DNA of 64,000 bases. Source: Castanea sativa. Lineage: Eukaryota > Streptophyta > Magnoliopsida > Fagales > Fagaceae. Location: the NCBI RefSeq assembly GCF_040712315.1, contig NC_134023.1, forward strand, positions 67,368,757 through 67,432,756, given 5' to 3'. The position numbers and the translations under genes were made by a program. Below the pieces are notes generated by a model, which worked only from the letters and a program-made list of their open reading frames with translations, made no database searches and had not been told where the DNA came from. This document shows, one piece after another, positions 34,235-46,189 of this stretch (positions are counted from its first letter, which is position 1; each line of letters opens with the position of its first letter).

Positions 34235-34510
34235 TGAGTTGCGCATGCTCAAAGGCTCTTCTATTTTTTTGGGTAAAGGTTAATAATTTGCATTTATTAT
34301 GATTTGAGATTGCTACATTTTCTAATCACAAAAAAAAAAAAAAACCCTAAGAGGGTGATGAGTATTATGCGTTTGTGGGTGAATTTTGTTTTATCACACC
34401 CTTATATTTTTTTGTGATTGAAAAATGTAGTAATTCCAAATTATAATAGATGCAAATGATTAACCTTTATCCAAAAAAATAGAAGAGTCTCTGAGTACGT
34501 GCAACGCAGT
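34235..34510. repeat. Long foldback (about 115-bp arms)
   Basis: The left arm from GAGTTGCGCATGCTCAAAGG through CTCTTCTATTTTTTTGGG and AAAGGTTAAT.ATTTGCAT pairs with the right arm ending AGAAGAGTCTCTGAGTACG TGCAACGCA. The arms match at roughly nine bases in ten, around a central loop of about 45 bases. It is a stem-loop MITE by shape; superfamily unclear. Confidence 0.8.
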
Positions 34511-34747
34511 AATATTTATAAGTATTTGAGTCAAAATTTTGGTCTAATACACTATTAGTAATTGTTAAATAAAATATTTTAATTAATATTTATATGGTTT
34601 TTTTAAGGAATATATGGCTTATAAATCATATAGAATACATGACATGCGATTTGAGAATTGAGAGGGAAAGAAAGGGTACAATAATATAATATCACTTTAC
34701 ATTTTTTCTTCAATAAAATAGATTTTAAAATTTTACATGTTAATGAT

Positions 34748-35326
34748 CAAGAACGAAACCAGGACTTGGAGTTAGGGAGGTGGCTTTGTTGCTAGCTGTG
34801 TGCGGCAGTTCTGACCTTTGACTCTACTACTTTATCACTAAGGATTTTTGTTTAAAACTTTTTAAATGGCCAAGTTGTTTGTTTTTGGTAAAATAGATTG
34901 ATTTGACTTAATTTTTTTTAAACTTTATTATTGATAATTTTTGTTATTGGGCTAATTTTTTTGGACTTGTATATTTTGTTTTAGATTTAATCTATTAATT
35001 TTTAGGGCCTTTAAAAGGTGGAAAATGCTAAAACTACAAAAAAAAAATTCAAATTGCTAATGTGGTAAGTGGTTATTGACAAGTAAAAAGTTATGTAAAC
35101 GTGTGAACCAATAAAAATTTGCTATCTCAATAGTTTGTAAAAATGTTGTAAAAATATGTGTGATTATAACATTACTCTTAAAAAAATTGATAGCATTGTT
35201 AAGGGGGACACAATGTAATTTTATTGAGCAAAATTGCTAAAATTAGTACCTATTAATATCCTATATTTTTATATTAAAAAAAAAATTAGGGGGGCCATTG
35301 CCGTAGTCAATATACAGATCGGTCCC
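34748..35326. mobile_element. Short non-autonomous element with ~10-bp direct flanks
   Basis: TGTTAATGAT at 34738-34747 recurs at 35327-35336. The 579 bp between starts CAAGAACGAAACCAGGACTTGG and ends near GGGGGGCCATTGCCGTAG...GATCGGTCCC, reminiscent of the CAGTGGCGG..CCAGG family also seen at 6198. Non-coding. A 9-10-base duplication would suit a Mutator-like element. Confidence 0.5.
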
Positions 35327-35339
35327 TGTTAATGATGTA

Positions 35340-36380
35340 AACTCTTTTTCTTGAGTTCTTACTTAGTTATGTGTTTTGGAAATATATATAGTAATTTAAA
35401 GAATACTTATATTTTAAGTTACAAAGAAAAATTGATGGCTATGGCTATGCCACTTTGGCAATGCAGTCTCAGCAGCAATGTTCAAAAATCTACTGATGTG
35501 GTAATAAATGATACTGGAAAAACTATGGCTACTAGTACTGGGTAAAGCTTTTTGATTTGGGGAAGGTAACCATACCATAGACCTCTTAGTGCATTTATGT
35601 CCGATTCTGTATAGTTTGGTTTAATTCTTTTTTTTTTTTTTTTTCTCATGTACTTATGAAAAATACCTTAATAGGCTACACTCTCTACTCTTCTACCACG
35701 CTTCATCATTTAAATATTATTTTATTCTTTCTCCATATGTAGATGGTTAAGAAAATATTGCTTCTTTATATATTTTATTTTTCCATACATAAATAGCTAA
35801 GAGCATAAGTGTTTATTATGGCAAAAAAATTTTGCTCTTTTTTTTCCTTCTTATAATTTGATAGTTGCGAATAAATTATTTGATCTGTGGATGCTTTCTT
35901 TTGTATATTTAGTGAAAAAACTATCGAAAGCTACAAAATACTTAATGTAAACTAGGTATAACTTGGCCAAAATGGGAATATACACTTAATTTTAAAATTA
36001 AGTAACAAAATACCCCACTTTTCAAACTATTTAGCAAAATATCATTGTGAACTCGATTTTAACAAAATCTAGTTCTGTATAAAACTTGATATCCTTAAAA
36101 TCAAGTTCTAAGTGTATTTTTAAGTAGAACTCGACATTAGCAATTTCAATTTTCACTTAAATTTTCAAAAAAAATTTAAGTGACAAAATATGCATAGAAC
36201 TTGACATTGCTAATACTGAGTTCTACCTGTAACTTGATTTTGTTAAAATCCAATTCCAAAAATAGGGATATTTTGCTAGATACTTTCAAAATAGTGGCAT
36301 TTTCTTACATAGTCTTAAAATTAAGGGTATTTACCCATTTTGCCTGTATAACTTGATGAGTGAATAGATGACAGTATCAA
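35340..36380. other. Gene-free spacer with internal short repeats
   Basis: 36040-36250 repeats variants of AGAACTTGACATTGCTAAT and ACTCGATTTTAACAAAATC in both senses. No coding region recognised. Confidence 0.5.
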
Positions 36381-36898
36381 CTCAACAATGTCGAACCAAT
36401 AGTATTGACCCAGGCAATACTACTGATGAGAGAAAGGGAGATTTTAGTTTAAAATACTCTTTATTTTGAAATTCGAAGAATCGAGTGTGAATGCTTTTAT
36501 GGAAGCTTTTAAATCACACGATTTTGCCTCTTGTGCTGATCATCTCATAGATGATTATAATCGACCTAGAACCATTAGTTGACATTGATGAGAGAGAGAG
36601 AGAGAGAGAGAGATTCTAATTAACAATACTCTCTATTTTGACTTTCGAAGAATGGAGTGTGAATGTTTTTTTATGAAGTTTTTTAATCACACCAATTGTG
36701 CCTCTCATGTTGACTGTCTAGTAGATGACTGTAGTACACATTGATGAGAGAGAGATTCTTGTTTACTATATTATCTATTTTGATTTCGAAGAATCGAGTG
36801 TGAATGCTTTTATGGAAGCTTTTTAATCACATAATTTTTGCCTCCCATGTTGACCACTCTGTATATGACTATAGTGGATCATTAGCCACTAGTCGTCA

Positions 36899-36937
<39 letters not shown>

Positions 36938-37217
36938 ACAATACTCTCTATTTTGACTTTCGAAGAATCGAGTGTGAATGCTTTTATGGAAGCTTTTTAA
37001 TTACATGATTTGTGCCTCTCATGTTGACAATCTAGTAGATGATTATAATGGACCTAGAACCACTAGTCGGCATTGATGAGAGAGAGAATCTACGTTACAA
37101 AACTCTTTGTTTTGGCTTTTGAAGAATCTAGTGTGAATGCTTTTATGGAAGATTTTTTAATCACATGATTTGTGCCTCTCATATTGAACATCTAGCAGAT
37201 AACTATAGTCAGCATTG

Positions 37218-37250
<33 letters not shown>

Positions 37251-37567
37251 CAAGTCTACGTTACAAAACTCTTTGTGTTTTGGCTTTCGAAGAATCGAGT
37301 GTGAATACTTCTATGGAAACTTTTTAATCACATGATTTGTGCCTCTCATATTGAACATCTAGCTAAAAACTATAATCGAGCCGGAACCACTAGTTGGCAT
37401 TGATGAGAGACAGAGAGAGTCTACATTACAAAACTCTTTGTTTTGGCTTTCAAAGAATCAAGTGTGAATGCTTCTATGGAAGCTTTTTAATCACATGAAT
37501 TGTGCATTTCATATTGAACATTTGGTAGATAACTATAATCAACCCAAAACCACTAGTCGACATTGAT

Positions 37568-37660
<93 letters not shown>

Positions 37661-37950
37661 TACGTTACAAAACTCTTCGTATTTTAGCTTATGAAGAATC
37701 GAGTGTGAATGCTTTTATGGAAGCTTTTTAATCACATGATTTGTGTCTCTCATATTGAATATCTGGCAGATAAATATAACCGACCCAAAACCATTAGTCG
37801 GCTTTGATGAGAGAGAGAGAGAGAGAGTATAGTTTACAATACTCTGTATTTTAAATTTCAAAGAATCATGTGTGAATTTTTTTATGGAATTTTTTTAATC
37901 ACATGATTTATGCCTCTCATGATAACCATCAGGAAGATAACTACGAACGA
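36380..37950. repeat. Nine-unit minisatellite with embedded (GA)n and (TG)n
   Basis: GAATCGAGTGTGAATGCTTTTATGG (or close variants) begins at 36478, 36650, 36791, 36965, 37124, 37292, 37455, 37695 and 37863: nine units spaced 141-174 bases, with one 240-base unit. Each unit also has TTTTTAATCACATGATTTGTGCCTCTCAT and a (GA)n tract after CATTGATGA. In the long unit a (TG)n tract (37570-37620) precedes a (GA)n tract (37621-37658). No long frame. Confidence 0.92.
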
Positions 37951-37952
37951 GA

Positions 37953-38040
37953 GGAACAAAATATAAAAATATTCTATCTTCTAACAAAATATAAAAATAT
38001 TCTATCTTCTAACAAAATATAAAAATATTCTATCTTCTAC
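37953..38040. repeat. 28-bp unit x3 tandem repeat
   Basis: AACAAAATATAAAAATATTC plus TATCTTCT is repeated three times without change. Confidence 0.92.
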
Positions 38041-38569
38041 TTATGACAAAGTATTATTATTATTTTTTATAACAAGAGATCATTAATCGGTTAAAACTTA
38101 GATACAATCCTTAACTATAATGCATTAGATTCATCAATTAAATTTAAATACATAATTGCATTAACCAATAAAATACAAACAATAATATATTTCTAAAAAT
38201 AATTAAAATTAATGTAATAAACCGTATTTATGTTTTACTCATATTTCCAACAAAGGTGTATAATTGTAATTTACAAAAAAAAAAAAAAAAACTTCTTTCA
38301 ACATCGCAAACCAATTACTGTCTTAACAATACACAACCAATCACAAAGTAGAAGCAAAGGCTCATATCCTATCAAATTCATTTAAAAAAAAAAAAAAAAA
38401 AAACTTCACCACAATTTCACTACTACCCCTACTCTTAACCAACAACACACCCTATCTCTCTTTCCCACCAAGGGCCATTTCCGTAATTTCACCTCCAAAA
38501 ACCCAATAACCCCCAAAAAAATTCACACACCGTACACAGTAGTACACGTACAGCCAAAAAGCCCTAAGT

Positions 38570-38712
38570 CTTCTCACAGACTCTCTCTCTCTCTCTCTTT
38601 CTCTCTCCTCCTTTCTTTTTCTTCTCTTTTCAGCTCCCTTCATTTCAAATCAATTCGATCTCCAGCTTTAGGGTTTCGAATTTTCTCTCTCTCTCTCTCT
38701 CAATATCTATCC
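38570..38712 (+). promoter_or_regulatory. Makorin 5' leader: CT-rich tracts and telo-box
   Basis: Pyrimidine-rich tracts at 38578-38640 and 38685-38701, and TTAGGGTTT (telo-box in reverse) at 38667-38675, directly precede ATG 38713. Such CT-rich leaders and telo-boxes are frequent in broadly expressed plant genes. 38041-38569 upstream is AT-rich, with nothing else recognised. Confidence 0.5.
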
Positions 38713-41700
38713 ATGTCCAAGAGGTGAGTGATTCTTCCTATTCTTTTTTCTGTTTTTATTTTTCAATTTAATTTGATATTATTCTATGCTTGATTTTTGA
38801 TCTTTGTGGCATTCATAGCGATTGGATTGATTTTTTTAATTTTTAATTTTTAATTTTCGATTTTTTTTCTTGTTCAATTTTGTGAAAATTTGATCTTGGT
38901 TGAGTATGGAATTGAATTGATTTTGTGATTATTTTGTGCTTATATGCTTGTTGTTACTGTGCTTTAATAAAAAAGAATGGGTTTTTTTTTTTTTGGGTAT
39001 GTTTAAGTTCTTGGCTTTTGTGAGGTTGATGTATTTCGAAAAGATTTGATTTTTTTGATGTTTCTGAGTTTTGTTTGGTTGCAAAGAAAATGTGGGAGCT
39101 GGGTTTTTATGTTTAAGTGGTTACCTTTTGTGAAAGACTATGGCTATCAATTCATGTAACTTTGATGTGTTAGAGTTTTTTTTTTGTTGTTGTTGTTGAA
39201 GTTTCTGACTTTTGTTTGGTGGCAATGATAATTTGAGAGTTGGGTTTTTATGTTTAATTGGTTGCCTTTTGTAAGGAATTATTAATGGGTTTAAAGAGGA
39301 AGATCAATTCATGTAACTTTGATGTATTTTAAAATTTTTCTTAAGAAAAAAAGATTTTTTTTGGGGGTTGAAGTTTCTGACTTTTGTTTGGTGGCAAAGA
39401 AGATTTGGGAGCTGAAATGAAGATTTTGTAATCAGGATTGTTTTTTTTTCTATGGGACACCTAAATTGGGTGGGGTAGGGGTTCTATAGAAATTAATTGA
39501 TTTATTTATTTTTGGGGTTAAAGTTGATTGGAATTTTTATGATCTTTGATTTTCTTGCTCCTGCAGGGTTCTCTGCAAGTTCTTTGCTCATGGGGCGTGT
39601 CTGAAAGGGGAGCATTGTGAGTTTTCACATGATTGGAAGGATCCTCCACATAACGTAAATCTTTTGATCTCAGCTTGATTTCATTATATTTGCCCATTAA
39701 TTTTCATTTAGTAAGGTTTCCTTCTTTCTTTATCATTGACTCTTGCTGGCTTTTTTGGTCACAGATTTGCACCTATTATCAGAAAGGACTTTGTGCATAT
39801 GGTAGTCGTTGCAGATACGAACATGTTAAAGCTGCTCGAAGCCATTCTTCTGCTTCATCTTCATCAACAAATGCACGCCAATCTCTCGTTTCAGATATTG
39901 TTCCTTTGGGTAATAGTACTAGATCTGTATTTGGTGGTTTAACGCCTGTCCCAGGAAGTCCTATGGAGCTATCTGCTTCAAGTAGACCTTTCATTCCTCC
40001 TACTAAACCTGCCTGGAATCAAGAGTATGGGCACCACGATTCTCTAGATGACTGGGATATTGGGGAAGCTAGCAGTATTAGACCATCTGATCGTCCCATC
40101 TGTTCATTTGCTGCTGCCGGTAATTGTCCCCGAGGAGAAAAATGCCCTCATTTACATGGTGACTTATGTCCCACATGTGGAAAACATTGCTTGCATCCTT
40201 TCAGACCTGAGGAAAGAGAGGAGCATTTGAAATCATGTGAGAAAAAGCAAAAGCACTTGGAGGCATTAAAACATAGTCAAGAAATAGAATGCAGTGTTTG
40301 TCTAGAACGTGTTCTCTCAAAGCCCACGGCAGCAGAACGGAAGTTTGGCTTGCTGTCGGAATGTGACCATCCATTCTGTATATCCTGCATTAGGAATTGG
40401 CGTAGTAGTTCTCCAACCTCTGGGATGGATGTCAATAGTGCATTGAGGGCATGCCCAATTTGTCGCAAGTTATCATACTTTGTTATTCCAAGTGTCATTT
40501 GGTATTCTTCGAAGGAAGAGAAGCAGGAAATTGTTGATAGCTACAAGGCAAAGCTCAAGTAATTTCTTAACTCTTGTCTAGACGATAGACCTTCATGTTA
40601 CTTGTGATCCTGTTTCTGGTTTTTGATTTTCAAATTTGATTTGTGTCCCCCTTTAAATACTTCTACTAGAGTTGTAATTCACTAACATTCTAGTAACCCG
40701 GAGTCATCTACTACTACTCTCTTGTTTAGTTGAGAAAATTTTATCAGAAAGTTTTTGAGAACTTGCGACTTTCAGATACTGTTTAGTCAATTTTCCTGAA
40801 AGTTTTGGTAGTAAATTCAAGAAACTGATTAACAATTTAGATAACTAACAATTGAAGTATTGTGAATTCATATTGTTGTTCTCAGTTTTGTAATTTGTTA
40901 TTGTCTTTCTTGCAGGTCCATCGATTGCAAGCACTTTGATTTTGGGAATGGAAACTGCCCATTTGGGAGTAGTTGCTTTTATAAGGTAACGTGAATGTTA
41001 ATAAGATAAATAGTTATTTTGATTTTCATTTTTCAAAGGTTTCTGGTTTAACTAATCTTAAGTGCAACGGTTTTACTTGTATGCTATACATATAATCAAA
41101 TTTGACTCTCTTTAGTGTAATGGTTATTGTAAGCACCCTTTACTACCTGGAAATTTATTATTCTGTGTTAGTAAAGATTTATGTCTCATTGATTCTTGAT
41201 CTTCTGGGATTTGGCAGTGAAGATGTGGTGGTTTTCTATAATTGTTGTATTTTGCATTTTGTTGGTTGATGACTTGTTTTTACTTTTTGGCTTTCTTTTA
41301 ATTATCTTTTGAGTAGTTGAATGCATGCTCCGTTGCTTAATTGAACACAATGGTGTTTTACACAAGAATATAAGATAAGTTATGCTTTAGTTCAGATATA
41401 CAAGTTTGGAAATCTGAAAATTTCTTATCATTTCTTCCCTTCTCTTGGCCTTTTCTAAAGAAACAAAATGACTGATATCAAAATCATACAACTTTCTTAC
41501 TTCTAAGGAAATCATCTATACAATTATATACAATCCTTCTCCCATCATTCCACATTCCAGTGAACATGGCCTACGGCGTTCACCTTTTTGTTTCACATAT
41601 CAGAATGGTCCTTCTTTTTGGTAGATTAGTATGCATCCTAGATTATTGGGATAAGTATTTTTTATTGGATCAACCTGGCTTTGGAAAACAGTACTACATC

Positions 41701-43428
41701 ATAATCTTTAATGATGATTCGATGTATTATTGTTGTTGATGCTGTTGTCTTTAGTGTTATTATTGTTTTGGGTTGCATCTCAACAGCAAAACGAAGCCTG
41801 TTGTGATTAACTGGGCTTGCTTAGTGGTAACTGGAAGACCAGAGGATAATTTATTAACTTTTTTTCTTTTTGAAGTTACAGAAGAAACCTGCCTTGGATG
41901 GACCATAGGAGATTTAGTTATGTATTATTTATAATTTTGAAATTATATTTTACATTGATTGCTATTTTGTTTAGCACCTGGGATTTTAATGGTTTGCTAC
42001 ATGCTGTATCTATTTTGTTTAAACCTGTGTTTACATATATGCAACCTAAACAGGGAGTAGGGTATTATTATGTATCTAAATGTAGCATTCTAATCATAAA
42101 TTACTAATTAGTGTACACAAATAAGCTTATAAGTTATAAGCTCATGTCCTTGTTTTGTAAATTTATTAATAGTGTGGAAAGAAAAAAAGAATGTGTTAAA
42201 TTACTGATTGCCCCAAAAGCTTAAGCTTAAGTTATTGGGATATGGTAAATTTTATCATTTAACCACGTACTTTTAACAACATGAATAAAATAAGACCTAG
42301 AAAAGAGAATATACCCTTTCACTTGACTATGTTGATACCATCTCTACCAACACCTTGACCACACAGATTGGAATACCACCCCTCGTCTTCACAACTTACA
42401 TCTTACTCTTGTTCTTAGCACTCTGAGGAACCAATAACCTGCAACTGCCAGCACCTCAGGACGTTTTTGCCTGTAATTCAGACATCTGCATTTCATATCC
42501 CCTTCTTGCCAGATTATACCTGAAGCACCGGTGAAATTTTATGTCACTAAGGATGTTATGGTACTAGTGGTACTTTCCTGTTTGCTTTTCACTAAGGCCT
42601 CCCAAGTTTCCCTATTGAACATGCTCCTTTCTTGCTTCGGTTTATTATTATTATTGGTTAGAAATCATAATGCTACTACCTGAACCCCTCCCTTCCCTGT
42701 ACCCCAAGCACGTATCTGCTTGGGAGGTACCAATCCGCATAAGAGGCGGTTGGTTGCTACATTGTGCATTTCAAGTGTCCCATATCTGTATTCTGTGCCA
42801 GGAACTGATATAATCATCCACAAAATTACAAATTGCTTACCTCACCGAAGGCGAGCATAGCAAATTAACATTTTCTTAAACAATGTGACAATTTTGTTCT
42901 CTCACACTCTCTTTTGTGCTTGTTTTTCTGAGTCTCTGTGGTTTATTTTCTGGCTTTATCGATAAGTATAGGTGGGGCACAAATGGTCTATTTCTTTTTT
43001 CTTTTTCTTTTTTTTTGTGGCAGTTGTATTATTGATGTTCCTAGAGTTGCTGTCAGAATGGCTTCTAGTCAATGCTGCTCCAAGAATTATACACCTTTTG
43101 TTTGTAATTTACTTCCATCTAGGAGAGGGTTAGCTTTATCACTCCTTTAATGGGTAGAATGTTTGTTGTGTTCCAGCATAAGGTCAAGCCAGGCTCATAC
43201 ACTTGGAGACATCACAGGCCCCCTCCACGAAGGTCCCCTCCACGAAGATCTGGTTTTGTGGATGACCTGTTTGATATGTTCAACTCCATAGAAGAATTAA
43301 GAGCCTCTGAGACAGCTCTTGACCCCATGGAAGAATTAACATCCTTAGAGATGGCTCTTTTATTAAGGGATCTGATTCTGGATACATCTGACTCATCAAG
43401 TGATGAAGAAGATTTTTATAGCCCATGA
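38713..43428 (+). CDS. MKRN: Makorin E3 ubiquitin ligase (CCCH and RING), isoform ending in exon 5a
   Basis: Exons 38713-38723, 39567-39654, 39765-40558, 40916-40985 and 43177-43428 join in phase with GT/AG borders to give 404 residues. In order: CCCH finger 1 (C7, C15, C21, H25), finger 2 (C35, C43, C49, H53), a Ser-rich linker, finger 3 (C146, C154, C160, H164), the makorin Cys/His motif ([20 protein letters not shown], about 168-187), a C3HC4 RING (C209, C212, C233, H235, C238, C241, C263, C266) and finger 4 (C302, C312, C318, H322). Makorins ubiquitinate proteins and bind RNA through the CCCH fingers. The order and length match rice and Arabidopsis makorin. Exon 5a encodes [19 protein letters not shown] and an acidic tail ending [13 protein letters not shown]; the finger-4 His is its first codon. 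A different 3' end is available downstream (44288-44511). No lesion seen. Confidence 0.93.
41870..42130 (+). repeat. Makorin intron 4 segment also present at 49488-49765
   Basis: AGAAACCTGCCTTGGATG through CACCTGGGATTTTAAT and ATATATGCAACCTAA to ACTAATTAGTGTACA occurs twice in the window with about 10% differences. Weaker similarity continues to ACCTAGAAAAGAGAA (42294 and 50025). Confidence 0.85.
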
Positions 43429-44287
43429 GCTACTAGATATAGCCAGTTGTGATCATGTTGATTGTCTGTGGGGATTTTCTAAACATTGCCATGTTGGCAT
43501 TTTCTCAGCCTACTACTCTTTGCATCAGCAGAAAGACTTGCTTGTAGTTTTTGAACTCTATATTATGACAAGATACTATTATTTATAATTGATATCTTGG
43601 TTTCCCTGCTGGGGTTAGATTGTTTCTGCTTGGGATGATTACTGGCATTATCCAATGTTGATGTCAATAAGCCTGGAAGTGTAGGTTCTTTGGTAGATAT
43701 TTGATTGCTGGAGCACATAATAATTTTATGTTTGTCATTAATGGTGCTCAGTTTCCTTGGATACTTTGTAAGCAAAGAACTTCATTGTAGTTTGACATTT
43801 ACACAACAATTTCCTGTTTGAAGGTTTTCCTTTTACACATTTTCTCTTTTTAGTGAGTTTATACTCCTTACAGTTTGATATTTTAAGACATTTGACAAAC
43901 ATGGCCGGTGAAGTGATTACCACTGTGGTGTATAATGTTATATTTGTTATATTTCTTTCCCATGAGTGGAAGAGGGGTTACTAAGCTTGTTGAGCTTCTT
44001 TTTAAAAACCTTCAGTAAAGGGTTCTGTGGACTTGCTTTATGAAGTGGTTTGTTTGCAAATACGGGTTGTTACAGAAGGCTCATCTTTGTGACTTGTATG
44101 TCATGTTACAAATGTACTCATTGTCTGTGCTGCATCATTTTTCTCTATACAGGTTTATGAGCCTTCTCAGCTTGAAAGTATATGCATCTGCCTTTTATTT
44201 CCCCTATTTTGGTTATGGGGGTTGCATGCAATGTAATAAGTTCAGAGCCTCATTAGGTTTTTCTGCGTGGATGTTCTCTTATTGCAG

Positions 44288-44511
44288 CATGCATATCGAG
44301 ATGGCCGTCTAGAGGAGGTAGTTCTACGTCATCTTGGGTCTGAAGATGGAGAAACTGTGATAGCTAAAAATATTAGGTTTTGTCTGTACCTTTTGTTGTT
44401 ATTCTACTCGGTCCATTTTTTTTCCCTTAAATAATTTCATACTCCCATGCTCACTGAGTTTTGGTTATTGCCAGGCTGTCAGAGTTCCTTGGTAACATGC
44501 GTATAAGGTGA
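44288..44511 (+). CDS. MKRN: Alternative makorin 3' exons 5b and 6b
   Basis: TATTGCAG precedes 44288-44376, which reads [20 protein letters not shown] then GETVIAKNI; a GT donor follows and TTGCCAG opens 44475-44511, [12 protein letters not shown] then TGA 44509-44511. Spliced from exon 4 in place of exon 5a, it gives 362 residues. This is the C-terminus known in Arabidopsis and rice makorin ([15 protein letters not shown]...I.LS.FL). Its first codon is again the His that completes finger 4. Both ends are open and in phase, so the two are alternative last-exon sets. Which is used cannot be told from sequence. Confidence 0.85.
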
Positions 44512-44994
44512 ACAGATGCTGTTTTATAGTCTAGAGTAAGTATGAAGTTATGACTTGGATTCTGCTTTCTGTACAAGTATTTGTACATTGGGACTTGACA
44601 TGTGGATTAATTTTTTGATGTTCCTTAATTTTAGGAAATTTTTTATTCCAACGAGCTCAAACTAGTAAATAAAAGTAAATCTGTATACTGTGTACCCGTG
44701 GTGCAAGGGTTTTACCTGAACTCTACTTGGAATGCATTAGCAGTCATTGATATGCTAGGTATATTGAGCAAAAAATATCAGTCTTTGACAAATAATGGCT
44801 TTGTTGGCCATCAGGAAAGTTTTCAATGATGGCATGCTCTCGTACTCACTGAATCTAAAGGATTGTCTTGATGGTTATGAACTAATAATACCACCTTAGC
44901 ACTGTGGTTTTGCCAAAAAACTGGTTATCAGTTGCACCAGTTTCATCAATTGCAAAAAATCTCTTAATTGCTTGAACCTGTTTTCATATTGCAG

Positions 44995-45081
44995 GATATC
45001 TAATGAAATGGAGAAATCATGCGCCACTTCAATTGCTGAGTTCTTTTCAAATGCCAGTGTGGCACTCCAGTTGTTTTTGAG
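44995..45081 (+). other. Candidate further makorin 3' exon
   Basis: TATTGCAG precedes 87 bases that stay open (ISNEMEKSCATSIAEFFSNA then SVALQLFL) and end AG|GTATGA. Exon 6b contains an alternative donor ATAAG|GTGAAC, which would skip its TGA and enter this exon in phase. Only splice signals and an open frame support it; it may be UTR or chance. Confidence 0.35.
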
Positions 45082-45089
45082 GTATGATG

Positions 45090-46189
45090 CAATAGAGATA
45101 TTTATATACTTTTCTAAGATTTGTGTAAGTTGATGGTTGCTCAGTTGGACCCCAGAAGTGACCTTCAATGTCTCTTTGCTTTACAAATATATATTTTGGT
45201 TCCATTGCCACTGCTTCCTAGTTGTATTTTATTCACCTTTCAATGGTGAGATGTTTGATTCTACCTGTTATGGGTGTTGGGAATTTTAGGTTTCAGTATT
45301 TTTTTGGTCCAACAAAGTGATTTAGAGGTTGGGTTTTGGTGCAATGTCAAGTGCCTTACACAAAAAGTAACAAGTTGTGGATTTGACCTTGGTATTTGAC
45401 TTGATGTTTGGTTCTTATTTCTAAGTTTATATTGTTAACTTGGATTGGCATGAAACTATTGGGCGATTCTTACAACTCATGCCAAATGAAATATGCAGTA
45501 ATAGCTTATTATAGGTCATAGGCTTTTGTTAGGATTTACATTTCCCGTACAAATCAGGTTTCAAGATTCTTCTACAAATCTGTGAATCCTAGGAATTCTT
45601 TCTCCATGTCACTTCTTTTTAATTAATTTATGATTAAAAAAAACGACAGGAAAAAGTCAAGATGAAGAAATTGTTATATTTTTTATTTTTTATATTTTTT
45701 TATGTAACTTTTTTTAGTCACTTTCTCTGAACCTCTCAATGCTATCATGAACTCCAGATTTTCTTGCTGGAGGGGACCAGAACATGGAGTGTTGGGCATG
45801 ATATACTATTTATCAAGGTGCATCTTCTATCAAAGTAATAAAAATCGTCATGCATTCGATGGGTATGTTTGAGAGAGTTCTCATCAGCTGTCTATTTATG
45901 GGACAATTATTTTTAGTAACGGACGTGCAAATAGCCGTGCTGTTACCTAGCTGTATGGTTCCCTCACCAACAGTGATATATTTGGAACTGTTTATATAAT
46001 TGTTTTTTCTGGCTTCCATTCTTGTCAATATGGAGCTGTGGTGACATGTTCTGGGCAACATTGTCTGAGGTCTTTTGTATTCTAATCTGAATTTTCCTGC
46101 TGTTTGAGGACATTGCATCTTGCGGGATGTAAATGGGGTTAAGAGCTCCCTAAAATCAATAGCGTTTACAGACACTTATATCACTTGTT
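45090..46189. other. Gene-free spacer after makorin
   Basis: Probably includes makorin 3'-UTR or intron. AT-rich, with no supported frame. Confidence 0.5.

Noticed and set aside
36478..37900. Regularly spaced repeats as a CRISPR-like array
   Set aside because: Units are contiguous ~165-bp minisatellite copies in plant DNA, without constant short repeats and unique spacers.
38452..38643. Minus-strand open frame rich in KRE/RER repeats
   Set aside because: It is the antisense of the CT-rich makorin leader; low complexity, no homologue expected.
42938..43150. Short plus-strand frame before makorin exon 5a
   Set aside because: Intronic; no splice support or similarity.
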